DNA from: Adiantum capillus-veneris
Taxonomy: Eukaryota; Streptophyta; Polypodiopsida; Polypodiales; Pteridaceae
Assembly: GCA_014529385.2 (NCBI GenBank)
Contig: CM043969.1
Coordinates: 69,879,176-69,943,175, forward strand
Direction of reading: 5' to 3'
Length of the DNA stretch: 64,000 nucleotides
This document shows positions 1 through 10,871 of the stretch, piece after piece (position 1 is the stretch's first letter; every line of letters starts with the position of its first letter). Made by a program: the position numbers and the translations under genes. Under the pieces are notes generated by a model. The model was given only the letters and a program-made list of their open reading frames with translations, was not told where the DNA came from and ran no database searches.

Positions 1-575
1 CCCCTTGGTAATATTAGCTCTTTGAATTTGGACATCACTCACCAAATCATACTCTGGATGGCCGCGCCCAAACTGGAAGTCTGTTTGTTTAATCGTGCGA
101 CGCCTTCTTTTCTTGCTAGTTTCAGGCTTCTCTTTCCCCTCATATACTTTCTCTTTACCCTTACGAGCTCTAGTCTCCCGCTCAGTTTCTGTCTCCCTTT
201 CAACTCTAGCTCTTTTGTTGGCCAACACTTCGACATTCTGTTTATCCACCCCGATGACCTCTGGACTTCACCGCCATCCATTTGGGCTTGCTGCACTGAA
301 TTCTCAACTGCCTCCCTCGGGCCATTAAAATGTGCTTGGCCTCTCCCTCTACCAAACAATGGGTAGATACCACCTCTTTCCCTCACCGGATGGGGGCAGT
401 CGGGTGCATAATGCCCTTCTTCACCGCAATTATAGCACTTTCTAGGTAGAGGCCTTGCCCTGCCCCTTGCTCCTCTTGGCTATCTCCTGTCCATTACGCT
501 CAATCGAAGCTCTTGCATCTGCTCTGATAGATCTTGAACCGTACGTATCCACTGCTGTGGTGAAACATTTAATGG
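1..575 (-). pseudogene. Ty3/gypsy gag C-terminus to protease linker, fragment
   Basis: Read on the minus strand from about 575 downward, an open stretch encodes a short helical segment (QQWIRTVQDLSEQMQELR) and, after one in-frame TAG, an Arg/Gly-rich segment. A CCHC zinc knuckle follows near 400-440 (CYNCGEEGHYAPDC, spacing C-x2-C-x4-H-x4-C), which in this family binds the RNA genome in Gag particles. After a frame change the sequence reads FGRGHPEYDLVSDVQIQRAN near 15-75, resembling the conserved linker just before the retropepsin of gypsy elements. The fragment runs off the left edge of the window. It stops at the presumed LTR edge of the next element, so it is probably the host element into which that one inserted. 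The stop and frameshift make it a relic. Confidence 0.6.
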
Positions 576-589
576 CCTAAAATCTTATG

Positions 590-2154
590 TGTAGCGGAAA
601 TTAGCATGAACATAGTGGGCATTTCATTAGAATAGATTCCTAATGAGAATTACAAGAGTGCTTGGGTGGAGAGAGCAACAAAAAGCATAACACCTAGTTA
701 GATAGCATCGACAATACCTTCAAAAGAGAGAGAGAAATTAAGCTATTGACAACAGTTGAGGACCGGATTTGCATGGAGCCGGTCCCCCCTCCAAAAGGCT
801 TTGTATTATGGTTTCTCCCATCAAGAGAGACATTGTACAATACAATTCTTTGTGTTCCTTCAAGACTAGCTAGTGCAATGAAGATGGAAGCTTCATACAC
901 CAAGCAAAACACTTAATCAAACACAACTTGAATTATCCCCGTTCTCAGACCCAAGACCTCACACACCTTCGAAGATGGTGAGAGCTAGCAGGGTATGAGA
1001 GTAGATTGAGAGGAAAAAGAAGTAACTTACGAGAAAGAAGTACATCTCCTCACATAATCACTCATATTATCATAGCTTAGCTTAGTAATTAGCTTGGTAG
1101 AGAAGATGAGCATGCATTGAAGCTTAGCTCTTGGTTGGATTTGCATCCACATGCCAAGAGAGTGTTGATGTAGGCTTCTATCTCACAAGCTTGGAGTAGG
1201 TGATGAGCTCTCCATTAAAGCTTGGGAGGAGATAGAGTATTTTTCCTTCACACATGGTCAAGTGTGAGAGTGTGTGTGTCAATGCCAAGCAAAAATCAGC
1301 CCCCCCTCTCTCTTGGGCGAGCCCTAGCTGCTAAATAAGTCTGGCCTTTGCCTCATTGGACCTCCCCAGGTCAAGCCAATAGGAATTAAGCAGCATAAGT
1401 GATAGCCTTTAGACATGTGTCCCCCTTTCCCCTTTTGTGAGAGCTTTAGGTAATTAAATAATTAAACTAAACTCTCATTGGACCCCTTTGCCTCCTGGCC
1501 AATAGGCATCAGGCAAGCCATGGGGCTCCTGAATGCTCATTGGACCCCTTGGGAGACTGCCCAATAGTCTTCTAGGAGACTTAATTCTCATTGGTTTCTT
1601 TTATTAAATGTTTTTAAGTTAATTAAACTAGATTTACTCTAGCTTAATTCTCATTGGTCCACTTCAAGGGTCTTCCAATAGGAATTGGGCACACCTTGTG
1701 GGCATCTGGCCTAGGGAGCTGACATGTGTCCCTCATTCCCTTTGTGTAAAGGGAGCCTGTGTGTGTGTGTGTGTGGCTTTCTCTCTCATTCCCTAGCTTT
1801 GGGGCTCGCCCCCTCCCATGTAGGGATGTAGAAAGACTTTTAGGGCACACACAAAGCATCCAATTTTCCCTAGGGTTGACCTTTGGACACAACCTTTGAA
1901 TTTTGGAACCTTAGCCTTTTGGAAGTCTTAATGGGCTGAACCTTAGGGTCTTTTTGGCCCATTGTTTCACATGGCTCTTTTGCAGATGGCCCCCCCTTTG
2001 GATCCCTATTTTCCCTCCTTTGGATCCCTATTGTGGCCAGTCTGCTAACTTAACCAATATTCTAGCTTTTTCTCCCTTGGCACTTCCCCACATTAAATGA
2101 TCAGTTTAATATGAGAAAATCATTTAGGAGAATTAGATATTGATTATTATGACA
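590..2154 (-). repeat. 3' LTR of the minus-strand gypsy element (proposed)
   Basis: The right edge is well supported. On the minus strand, downstream of the polyprotein, a block containing GTCGAGGACGAC and the purine run CAAGAGAGAGG leads directly into TGTCATAATAATC, the usual polypurine-tract-to-LTR junction of plant gypsy elements. The left edge (+ strand TGTAGCGG at 590) is chosen because it gives TG...CA ends and because gag-like sequence of another element resumes just outside. The length would be about 1.57 kb. I cannot find the partner 5' LTR beyond the gag end, so the left boundary is an inference. Confidence 0.55.
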
Positions 2155-2200
2155 TTACCTCTCTCTTGAAATCATAGTCGTCCTCGACTATGGTGTAGAG
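2155..2200 (-). other. Polypurine tract region of the gypsy element
   Basis: On the minus strand this reads ...GTCGAGGACGAC...TTTCAAGAGAGAGGTAA immediately before the proposed LTR start TGTCATAA. A purine run directly upstream of an LTR is the plus-strand primer site in LTR retrotransposons. The GTCGAGGACGA box just upstream recurs in plant Ty3/gypsy elements. Confidence 0.6.
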
Positions 2201-2511
2201 AAGATAAAGCATATGCATGAGTCCTTTTCTTAGCGGGTAGAGCATCCCTATGTTACCCTACGACATCATTCCATAATGGATGACTAGTCCATTTGGCGCT
2301 TGAGAGCCTGAGGCTGCCGCAAGCATGTCTGCACATTAGTCCTATCAGTCTTCCATAGTAGAGTGACAAGCTTTACTTTGGTGTTTGGGAGACGTCGTCC
2401 CCACAAACTTGATCTAAGCATGCATACTACTTCATTTTTGTGCACAAATAAAGGAAAAGAGAGTCTTATAAGACAAAAATTTTGTTGATTTTTAACATTT
2501 TGTACATTTGC
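2201..2511 (-). other. Untranslated spacer between polyprotein and 3' LTR
   Basis: About 310 bases lie between the polyprotein stop and the polypurine tract. No open frame or recognisable motif was seen; this is the expected 3' untranslated part of the element. Confidence 0.5.
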
Positions 2512-5500
2512 TTACTCTTGGGAAGCATTGTAAGCATTGACAAGGTTTAGGTTATCCTTTAATTGTATGCCTTGCATCCATCTAGCATCTTCAAAAGGAT
2601 AATTCTTAAACTTAATATGATATCGTCGGATAGTCTTACCGCCTCTTAATACCTTGTCTTCATGTCGGAGAATGGACTCGGGCTGCAGCACCTCCTCGTG
2701 GTCCTCGATCTCCGGTGGGTCTTCAATAGTTGGTTCTTGAGGTGGCTCTCCTTTGTAAGGCTTTAAGAGGCTCACGTGAAAAGCATTGTGTATGAGCCAA
2801 TGATTGGGCAACTTAAGTTGATAGGCCATCTCATTGATTGGCCTAAGAATCTGGAAGGGACCATAGTACCTTTTTGCTAGTTTAGCATAGTACTTTTGGT
2901 GGCCCGTAGGATTCTTGCCCGTCGTGTGCCTTAATCGAGCCTTGGGAAACTTTAACAAGACCCAATCGTTTTCTTTAAAGGCTTGGGCTCTTCTGTGCTT
3001 GTCAGCAGCAGCCTTTTGCCTTTGCTGTGAGATAGAGATAGCATCCTTAATCTTTTGGAAAGATTCTTGTAGGTCTCGGCTATACTCATCTGCAGCGAAG
3101 ATCTTCCCATGTACCTTAAGTAGCAAGGGACTTTTTGATCTTGCCTCAATTACCTCGAAAGGTGCTTTTCCTGTAGAAGTATGTACAGTGTTATTGTAAG
3201 CATACTCTACTAAGGGTAAGTACTTCTCCCATTGGGATCTTTGATCTACTTCCGTTACATAGGCTTTTAGTAGATCGAGAATAGTTAGGTTAGCTATTTC
3301 ACTTTGGCCATCAGTTTGTGGATGATAGGCCGAAGAGAAGCTTAGCCTTGTTCCTAAATTCTCAAAGAGACCCTTCCAGAAATTACTGGTCATTCTAGGA
3401 TCTCTATCCGACACTATGGACATTGGCAAGCCATGGTACTTGAAAATTTGTGAAATGAAGAGGGTTGCCATTTGATGGGCTTTGATAGTCTTTTTGACAG
3501 GTATAAAATGAGCTTGTTTACTGAACCTGTCTACTATCGTCCATATTCCCGTATTCCCATGGTTAGACTTAGGCAATCCAAAGATAAAATCCATGGATAT
3601 GCTCTCCCACAGTGAATTAGGGATTGGCAAGGGTTGAAGCAATCCAAGTTGCTTCCCTCTATCAAATTTTGTCTTTTGACATACCACACATTTGGAAACA
3701 TACTCATGTATGTTCACTTTCATGGTAGGCCAATAGAAATATGTTTCAATTCCCTTTACGGTAGACTGAATCCCTCTATGCCCCGCATATGGGGGAGCAT
3801 GAGATTCATACATTACTTTCTCACGTAGTGAGTTAGTAACGCATAGTCTATTGCCATAGAGAAGATAACCATCTTGTAAAGTAAATGGTTCTTCTTTCTT
3901 CCCTAATGCAAGGGCTGAAATCACATCTCTAAAATCGGGATCAATAGCATACTCATCTATCATTGAAGATAGATCATTGTGAGTTGCTATGGAAACCGCA
4001 TTCACTCTCGGTCGTCTTGAGAGTGCATCGGCTACTTGATTATGCTTGCCAACAATGTGAGCAATATGAAAATGAAATTGCGAAGGGAAATTTGCCCACC
4101 TCATTTGTTTGTCGGAGAGCTTGGTCTGCGTCATGAAGTACTTAAGACTTTGGTGATCCGTTCGCAGAATGAAAGGAGTCCCCAATAAATAGTGCTTCCA
4201 TGAGTCTAAGGCATGTAGAACTGCAAGGAGTTCTTTTTCGTATATGCCTAGAGCTTGCTCAACAGAATCGAGCCTTCGACTCTCATAGCCTATGGCGTGC
4301 CCTTCTTGGAGTAGAACAACCCCAAGGCAATCACCACAAGCATCACATTGGACCTCAAATGGTTTTGAGAGATCCGGTAGTGTAAGCACAGGTTGAGAGA
4401 TAAGCTTTTCTTTAAGCTTTTCGAAAGCATTGTTCTCCTTAGCAGACCACGTATACCTAACATTTTTCTTTGTTAGGTCATGTAATGGTCCCGCAATTTG
4501 TGAGAACTTTTCTATGAAGCGTCTATAGTATGCACACATACCTATAAAGCTTCTTAGTTCATGAAGATTCCTTGGTTTAGGCCATCCTTTTATTACCTCT
4601 AACTTGGATGGATCCATTTGGATTCCATCTCGAGAGATAATGTGACCTAAATATTGAATCTCTTGCAAGAAAAATTCACTTTTCTTTCGATTAACATAAA
4701 GTTTATTCTCTCTTAAAACTTGAAATATTACCTGGAGGTGTTGCTTGTGTTCCTCCAATGAATTAGAGTAGATGATAATATCATCAAAGAACACTCCAGT
4801 GAAGGTTCGATGAGGCCTGAACAGCTTCTCCATCAAGCGGTTGAATGTGGCTGGTGCATTAGTCAAGCCAAAAGGCATGACAATGTATTCGTAAAGACCA
4901 AATGTAGTACGAAATGCGGTCTTTACAATGTCTTGATCAACTATCCTTATTTGATGGTAGCCACTTTTTAGGTCAATCCTACTGAAGTAGGTCGATCCTT
5001 GTAGCTTATCAAATAGGTCTTCTACCCGTGGAACGGGAAACCTATTCTTGATAGTGATCCTATTTAGTGCTCTATAGTCGACACACATACGATATGTGCC
5101 GTCTTTCTTTTGCACTAATAGCACAGGTGAGCAAAATGGAGATGAGCTAGGCCTAACCATGCCCTTCTCAACTAAGTCATGCACTTGCCGCATAATCTCC
5201 TCTTGTTGAGCTTGAGAAACTCTATAAGGAGGTTTGTTAGGCGGTGAACTTCCTGGAAGAAGTTCAATTGCATGGTCATCATTACCTCGTTTAGGAGGTA
5301 GCTCACAAGGGATGTCGTCAATAAAAACATCTTGAAACCCCTTGAGAAAATTGGATAACTCTAATTCCTTTTGGTTGCTTTTATTTTCTTTTGTTAAAGC
5401 ATTAGGTTCATTTTGAGAATCTTTAACAAAAATCATGTACACGGAAATAGAGCTCTTTATTGACTTGTTGAAAGCTGGTGTATGTACAATGGGGATGGTG

Positions 5501-7461
5501 TTACCCATCTCCCTAGCATCTATATACATGTCCTTTTCCCTGAACTTAAAGGAGATTCTCCTTTCAGGAAATTTAACATGGGCAGCCAGGCGGTCAAACC
5601 ATGGTGCCCCTAGGATTACATCCTCATGCTTGAGAGGAGAGATAAAGAAGTCCTCTTTTTCCACATAGCCTTGGACATGAAGCCTCAATTTCCCGATTAA
5701 GGGAGTGACTGAAGCTTCTTGCCCCTTGAAGGCACTGTCTGCGGGTAGGATATCTCCCATCTCATAGGATTGTATGCCTAGCTTGGTGGCTAACTCCATA
5801 GATATAAAATTGTGAGTAGAACCAGGGTCAAAGAGAATAAAAGCATCATGTTCTCTTACCTTTCCCCAAGCATGGCATAGAGGAGATCCTTTGTGGTGAG
5901 TTTGGTGAATCTCCTCCTCTTGGATTTCAACCAAAGAAGCTCTAGGAGGATCTTGGCGGTTGTTCTTTTGGGGACAAGCGCGGTACGCATGCCCTTGTTC
6001 GCCGCACTTGAAACACCGGTTATCTTTACGATAACGCTCAAGCTCTTCAGGAGAGAGTTTATTCTTTCCTTTGTAAACTCCCTTCTCTTTAGCTTTGTTG
6101 GAATTGCCCTTAGGAGACTTTTGGACATTGTCCTTCCCCTTAGGCTCATTGGAACCCTTGTTTTCCGGGGGCTTATTATTTCTTTTACCCCCCGTTTGGA
6201 AATTGATTCGCGAGGCCACCATAGTATGGTGTATTACCGCCGATATGGTACGTGGCCTTTGGGAGTTGACATACTCCGCCATTTCTTCGGTTAAGCCCGC
6301 ACAAAATTGTTGCTTTTGCTCTCCAAAATCCAACTTTTTGAAGACAGTGGCTTTGAGTTGTAGGTCCCAAAACTTGTCTACATATTTGTGGATGGATTCA
6401 TTGGGAGAGAGCTTTAAGCTTTGCCATTCGGTGAGTACTTTGTCTTTGGCATCGGTGGCCAAAAACTGCTTCATAATGGAAGCTCTTAAAGCCTTCCATG
6501 TTCGTGGAGCTTCACCGTTGGCTCGTAGGCTAGACCACCATTGTCTGGCGGACTTTTGAAAGTGCATAGCTACATGGCGTAGCTTAGAGGACTCCGTGAA
6601 GCCCTCATCTCCAAACGCCGCATCGAATTGCTGGATAAAGGCCAAAACTTTGTCTGTAGCACGGAAGGTGCCATCATAGGTAAGGAAAGAGATGCTCTTC
6701 CCTCCCTCTTTGAATTTCTTCAGCTTGGATGACCTCTTCCATGCGGCATAGGATTTCCTATGGCCACTTCTTTTTGATGGTTCAAAAGTTGCACCATCAC
6801 TTTCTTCAGAAGATGAAGAATTTGAAGAAGGTGGAGAAGAGGGTGACCTATTTCTCGCCTTTTTCTTGTCTTGATCTTTGTCGTCTTCACCATAGCTTTC
6901 ATAAGAGGAAGAGGATGAAGAAGATGGAGAAGAGGGTGTCCTCTTTCTCGCCTTTTTCTTCTCTTGCTTTTTATCATCCCTCTTTGAATTATGGCGTGGA
7001 GAAGAGTGTGATGGTCTTCTCCGCTTTGGTGGTGATGGAGAGCGTTTAGCCCGCCGTCTTCGTGGAGCCATCTCCGCCGAGGTGACGGGAGACTCGCTTC
7101 TTTCTCGTTCCTTCGGTGGAGGCTCTTGAGTTCTCCTTTGGGAAGGAGATGCATCATCAAGAAGTAAGTTCTTGAGCCCTTCATATGGATTCTCTTCTTC
7201 TTCCCGAATCGGAGAGAGACCTCTTTTGGTAGTCTCACAAGGAGGCTTCCTAGGTGTTCTCTCGTCATGGTGATGAGCTTGGAAAATCCCGTGAGCACGG
7301 AGCTGCCGTTGCACTTCACTTTGGAGAGATGGATTGCCCATGGCTTGTTGAAGCCTAGAAACAAGATAGTTAACAAGTATTGAAGCATCATTAGTAGCTT
7401 GCTCATGAGCAAAATCAAAGTTATCAACATTAATTTCACTCTCTTTAATATTGTCAGCCAT
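2512..7461 (-). CDS. Ty3/gypsy gag-pol polyprotein, intact, chromovirus-like
   Basis: A single uninterrupted frame of 1649 codons encodes all LTR-retrotransposon functions. Residues ~100-235 form a Ser/Arg/Lys-rich low-complexity region with a repeated KKKARxR[TS]PSSP unit. Residues ~255-420 are the Gag core. C483, C486, H491 and C496 form a CCHC zinc knuckle. The retropepsin has its catalytic Asp at D545 in DPGSTHNF (DSG is commoner). Reverse transcriptase spans ~740-945 with FFDD at 891-894. RNase H follows (D1040, E1075/E1077, D1102, D1145). Integrase has H1221/H1228 and C1258/C1261, then the DDE residues D1291, D1352 and E1388. The C-terminus (~1593-1640) looks like a chromodomain (KTIRRYHIKFKNYPFEDARW), which in chromoviruses steers integration to heterochromatin. 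The ATG at 7461 is the first in frame. No stop or frameshift is seen, unlike every other pol in the window, so this copy is comparatively young. Only one LTR was found. Confidence 0.93.
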   Translation of the reverse strand: MADNIKESEINVDNFDFAHEQATNDASILVNYLVSRLQQAMGNPSLQSEVQRQLRAHGIFQAHHHDERTPRKPPCETTKRGLSPIREEEENPYEGLKNLLLDDASPSQRRTQEPPPKERERSESPVTSAEMAPRRRRAKRSPSPPKRRRPSHSSPRHNSKRDDKKQEKKKARKRTPSSPSSSSSSSYESYGEDDKDQDKKKARNRSPSSPPSSNSSSSEESDGATFEPSKRSGHRKSYAAWKRSSKLKKFKEGGKSISFLTYDGTFRATDKVLAFIQQFDAAFGDEGFTESSKLRHVAMHFQKSARQWWSSLRANGEAPRTWKALRASIMKQFLATDAKDKVLTEWQSLKLSPNESIHKYVDKFWDLQLKATVFKKLDFGEQKQQFCAGLTEEMAEYVNSQRPRTISAVIHHTMVASRINFQTGGKRNNKPPENKGSNEPKGKDNVQKSPKGNSNKAKEKGVYKGKNKLSPEELERYRKDNRCFKCGEQGHAYRACPQKNNRQDPPRASLVEIQEEEIHQTHHKGSPLCHAWGKVREHDAFILFDPGSTHNFISMELATKLGIQSYEMGDILPADSAFKGQEASVTPLIGKLRLHVQGYVEKEDFFISPLKHEDVILGAPWFDRLAAHVKFPERRISFKFREKDMYIDAREMGNTIPIVHTPAFNKSIKSSISVYMIFVKDSQNEPNALTKENKSNQKELELSNFLKGFQDVFIDDIPCELPPKRGNDDHAIELLPGSSPPNKPPYRVSQAQQEEIMRQVHDLVEKGMVRPSSSPFCSPVLLVQKKDGTYRMCVDYRALNRITIKNRFPVPRVEDLFDKLQGSTYFSRIDLKSGYHQIRIVDQDIVKTAFRTTFGLYEYIVMPFGLTNAPATFNRLMEKLFRPHRTFTGVFFDDIIIYSNSLEEHKQHLQVIFQVLRENKLYVNRKKSEFFLQEIQYLGHIISRDGIQMDPSKLEVIKGWPKPRNLHELRSFIGMCAYYRRFIEKFSQIAGPLHDLTKKNVRYTWSAKENNAFEKLKEKLISQPVLTLPDLSKPFEVQCDACGDCLGVVLLQEGHAIGYESRRLDSVEQALGIYEKELLAVLHALDSWKHYLLGTPFILRTDHQSLKYFMTQTKLSDKQMRWANFPSQFHFHIAHIVGKHNQVADALSRRPRVNAVSIATHNDLSSMIDEYAIDPDFRDVISALALGKKEEPFTLQDGYLLYGNRLCVTNSLREKVMYESHAPPYAGHRGIQSTVKGIETYFYWPTMKVNIHEYVSKCVVCQKTKFDRGKQLGLLQPLPIPNSLWESISMDFIFGLPKSNHGNTGIWTIVDRFSKQAHFIPVKKTIKAHQMATLFISQIFKYHGLPMSIVSDRDPRMTSNFWKGLFENLGTRLSFSSAYHPQTDGQSEIANLTILDLLKAYVTEVDQRSQWEKYLPLVEYAYNNTVHTSTGKAPFEVIEARSKSPLLLKVHGKIFAADEYSRDLQESFQKIKDAISISQQRQKAAADKHRRAQAFKENDWVLLKFPKARLRHTTGKNPTGHQKYYAKLAKRYYGPFQILRPINEMAYQLKLPNHWLIHNAFHVSLLKPYKGEPPQEPTIEDPPEIEDHEEVLQPESILRHEDKVLRGGKTIRRYHIKFKNYPFEDARWMQGIQLKDNLNLVNAYNASQE

Positions 7462-8587
7462 TCTAACAACTTTTAGGTGTAAACTTTTTAGGTGTACTTT
7501 GGCACTTCAAGCCCTAGTTGCTACTCCTCTTTACCCCTTTAGAAAAAGCCGTGCAAAAAAGCCTCCCAAATTATCGCTTCGTCCGTCTCAAGGGTGACAC
7601 CGTCCAAAACAGGCCCCTAGTTGTGTGTCTCCGCCGGACATGCCGTTCCCGCTTTCACTATTTTTGATCCATTGAACGAAGTCAGGAAAAAATAGGCCAG
7701 CATTATTCGTATCCACCTTCTTGTAAATTGACCCCGTCTTCGTTGAGCTGTATTGCACTAATCGTAAACCCGATTGTTGAGCTGTCATTTTTGGCTTGCT
7801 CCGCATAGTGCACATTGCTCCTAGAACCCTGGCGAGGATAAGAAACTTTTAAATGGCGCGCTTGGTGGGACGGCCCAACCATGCCAAAATCAGCCCTCGA
7901 CAAAATTCATTGGCCCATAACTTGCCCATCCGAATTCTGATTGAGTATCTGCCACTTCCTATGAAGTCCACGTGCAATGCACCACCTCTGGGAACCTTGG
8001 CACGACTCTGAAACTTCCAGATGGCACGTTCTCCAATATGACCCCGCGGGCACACAACTACCCCCCTACAACTTTTCACATGGCCGTAACTTTCCCATTC
8101 AGACTCTGATCAGCGATGCGAAAAGTCTGGCATGTCCCACAATTTGAGCCTTCTAATTCTATTTGCTAATGCTAACCTTGGCCATCTGTCCCCATCTGCC
8201 CTGCTTGTCGGGGATCTGCAAAGGCTTCTAAATTGGAATTTTGATATCTTTCACATCGGGGCTCCGTTTGATGAGGCGTCTGGACAGGCCTCAAGAGCAT
8301 CTTGAACCCTACATTCCAAGGCACATTCCCTACACTTTGGACAATTTGGTATGCCATCTTGATTATCCCAATTTGAAGGCCACTTGGCCTAAAAAACCAC
8401 TTTAGACATACATTTCCGCTGCCACTGGTCTATCGAGGACTTTCCCACCTGCTTTAGCTCGCCGCCATGCACCTGCTAGCATCCATAGCACTGCTTGTCA
8501 CACTTCCTGGCACGGACCAACTTTGGCTGTACCAACGTCATGATGGTGCCGAACTGCAAGAATTGACTGTGAAACCTTCCGCCAACT
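7462..8587. other. Non-coding leader-like DNA with diverged ~170-bp repeats
   Basis: No convincing coding frame. The sequence contains loosely repeated blocks. One, from about 7825, runs through cttttaaatggcgcgc, ...ggcccataacttgcccatcc, then gaattctgattgag. Another, from about 8000, runs through cttccagatggcacg, ...ggccgtaactttcccattc, then agactctgatcagcg. A weaker third block lies near 8200-8300. Such blocks are consistent with a retrotransposon leader or LTR. They could belong to the minus-strand element on the left or the plus-strand element on the right; I could not place a primer-binding site for either. Confidence 0.4.
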
Positions 8588-8849
8588 GTGTCAAACTTTA
8601 TTGATGCCCTTCAACAGGTAAATTTACGGTTTCATAAAGCTCGGACTACCAACAATATTGCCAGACGCTTCAAGAAACTTGGACTACCAACGAAAGCTTG
8701 GAGCATGAACAAAATTAGCAAGGCTAATTACCAGTGTCTACGGGATTTTTTCTTGATAATTACCGGTTGCGGTGCATCCTACATCTACGGAACATCTTCT
8801 CGACATCAGGTATTTTTCTTGCTATTCGTTCCACTACACTGTGTTGCCA

Positions 8850-10871
8850 TGGATTTAGATATCAATATGACTTTTGATTTTGAGCATAATACGCCTGATC
8901 CTGCTCATGATGGCTCGCGACCGGATGCTCTCACGGAGAGTGCCGATGATGCTACGGCAGGTGACGACGCTTATGAACTGCTTGATATTCAAGAATTTCA
9001 TGCACTTCAAACATGCTATTAATCATGGAAGAAAATTTTGCATCTTTAAATGAAAACATCACTAAATTATCCACGTTAGTGATACATTTAATGCAATAGT
9101 AGTCCAACGGTCCTTTTGACACGCACATGCATGAGCAAGTTGGTACACAAGGGCAAGGCCCTTTTGATCATGGACAAGGTCCATCTGCCGATGCTTAGCA
9201 CACTCTCACTGCAAAAGAGGTGGATGAGTTGTTGAAAAACACCCAACCACCGACTTTTAGGGGAGAAGACCGAGATCGCAATAAGGATGCAGTGAATATC
9301 TTTCTCAACAAAAGTGGGATGGAATTCACGCCTTATGGCGTACTCCGGACGCAGTCAGAGCACTGCAAACAAGTTCAACTTTGGAAGGCAAGGCCTACAA
9401 ATGGTGGATGTCTCTCAAGGAGAAGAATATCATACCACAGAGTTGGGCGGTTTTTGAAACTATGTTTGGCAAAGAATTCTTGCCTACAAATGAGGCACAT
9501 CGGAATTGGACGGTTTGGGACAGGTGTTCCATGCGCCAATACCCATCATTACTTGAATATATATCTCACTATCGGAATGTTATCCTCAAGTTGGAAGGCC
9601 TAGACACCTTTCAGCAAGTACGTGGGTTTATCCGTGGTCTGATGCCAGAGCTTAATAAAGCATGTCAAAACTCAAGACCCTAAAACACTTGAGGAAGCCA
9701 TAGTGAAAGCACATATTCATGATGATCCAGATGAAATGAAATCACATCATAATCACGTGCCTGCTAATACACATGCTAATACATGCACACAATACGAGCA
9801 CAATAAAAGGAAATTTATAGTAGCCAATTCAAAAGCATCCAAAAAACCCAAGGGGTCCAGAGGTCCTCTCTCTCCTGAGGAATTTGATAAAGCTAAGAAA
9901 GAGAAATTATGTTTTCAATGTTTAGGAAGCGGCCACGGCAAAAAGGATTGTCCCAAGGGTAAATCTGCTGCTCATGGAAAGGAGAAAGCAGTGCACACGG
10001 TGCAACTGCTACCTCTTGAGTCTTCCTCACGATTCTCTCCAGTGGAAGTAACACACACCGAGGTGGTGCATGAATGCTGTTTCACAGCTTCCATGTGGCA
10101 ACAGACCTTCGGACCACATGAGTTAGTACGTATGCACGGCTCTCTGCAAGGGCACAAGGTGTGCATCTTGGTAGATGATGGTGCTACTCACAATTTTATC
10201 AATTATGGATTGGTGAAGAAACTCATATTGCCTCAAACTCCGAGTACCCACCGCTACAAGGTAGCAATGATGAACGGACATGATGCCAAAATCTGGGATA
10301 AGTCTGAGCCGTCCCGTTGGAAGTACAAGGCTACTCCACATCCTTGGATTTTCATGTTATGAACATGCAGAGGGCAGATATAATCCTTGGTAGGGAATGG
10401 TTGCATAGCCTAGGACCATCACTGAAGTGTAGCTATGAGCACAACAACTTGATGTTTGAATCCCATGGCACACATGTGTTGTTGTTAGGAGAGAAGGATG
10501 TACCTTCTTCACCATTGATATGTACAACTGAGCTTATGCAGCTTGTTTCTGATAATGAAATAGATCAAGTTTTATTGTGTTACTCATTGTCTCATTTTCT
10601 CTCTAATATTGAATCTGTTGAACATTCCTCAACGCCGCATGCTTCTCTCTCATCTCTTCCACCAATAGCTACTTCCCAACAAGCAAAAGTTGCTAGTGAG
10701 TTAAAAAAATTATTAAAGGAATTTCACGATGTTTTTCCTAATGATTTTCCACCAGGATTACCGCCGACACGATCGATGCAACATAGCATCAATGTGGTTG
10801 CAGGAAGTAAACCTGTCAGTAAATCACCCTACCGCATGAGTTACTCTGAAGCTGCTGAGGTGGAGCATTAG
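8850..10871 (+). pseudogene. Ty3/gypsy gag and protease, degenerate (plus-strand element)
   Basis: A likely gag start is the ATG at 8850 (MDLDINMTFDFEH), followed by an acidic segment ending at a stop at 9020. Gag continues in shifting frames from 9220 (DELLKNTQPPTFRGED) with capsid-like sequence around 9380-9680. A CCHC knuckle near 9907-9950 reads CFQCLGSGHGKKDC. The retropepsin near 10165-10205 reads LVDDGATHNF; the usual D-S-G triad is D-D-G here, so the Ser/Thr is lost. The retropepsin continues after a frame change at about 10317 with ADIILGREWL. The region leading to RT follows (HDVFPNDFPPGLPPTR). Several frame changes and stops make this a relic. Confidence 0.75.

Noticed and set aside
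505-530. gctctgatagatc considered as a tRNA-Met primer-binding site on the minus strand
   Set aside because: The match to the reverse complement of TGGTATCAGAGC breaks after eight bases, and the position lies inside a coding gag fragment rather than beside an LTR.
5893-6559. Plus-strand frames of 133 and 154 codons
   Set aside because: They lie antisense to the intact gypsy polyprotein, have no domain, and are explained as shadows of its codon composition.
6720-7469. A 249-codon minus-strand frame overlapping the Gag N-terminus
   Set aside because: It is the alternative frame of the low-complexity SR-rich region; Lys/His/Leu runs are a by-product of that repeat.
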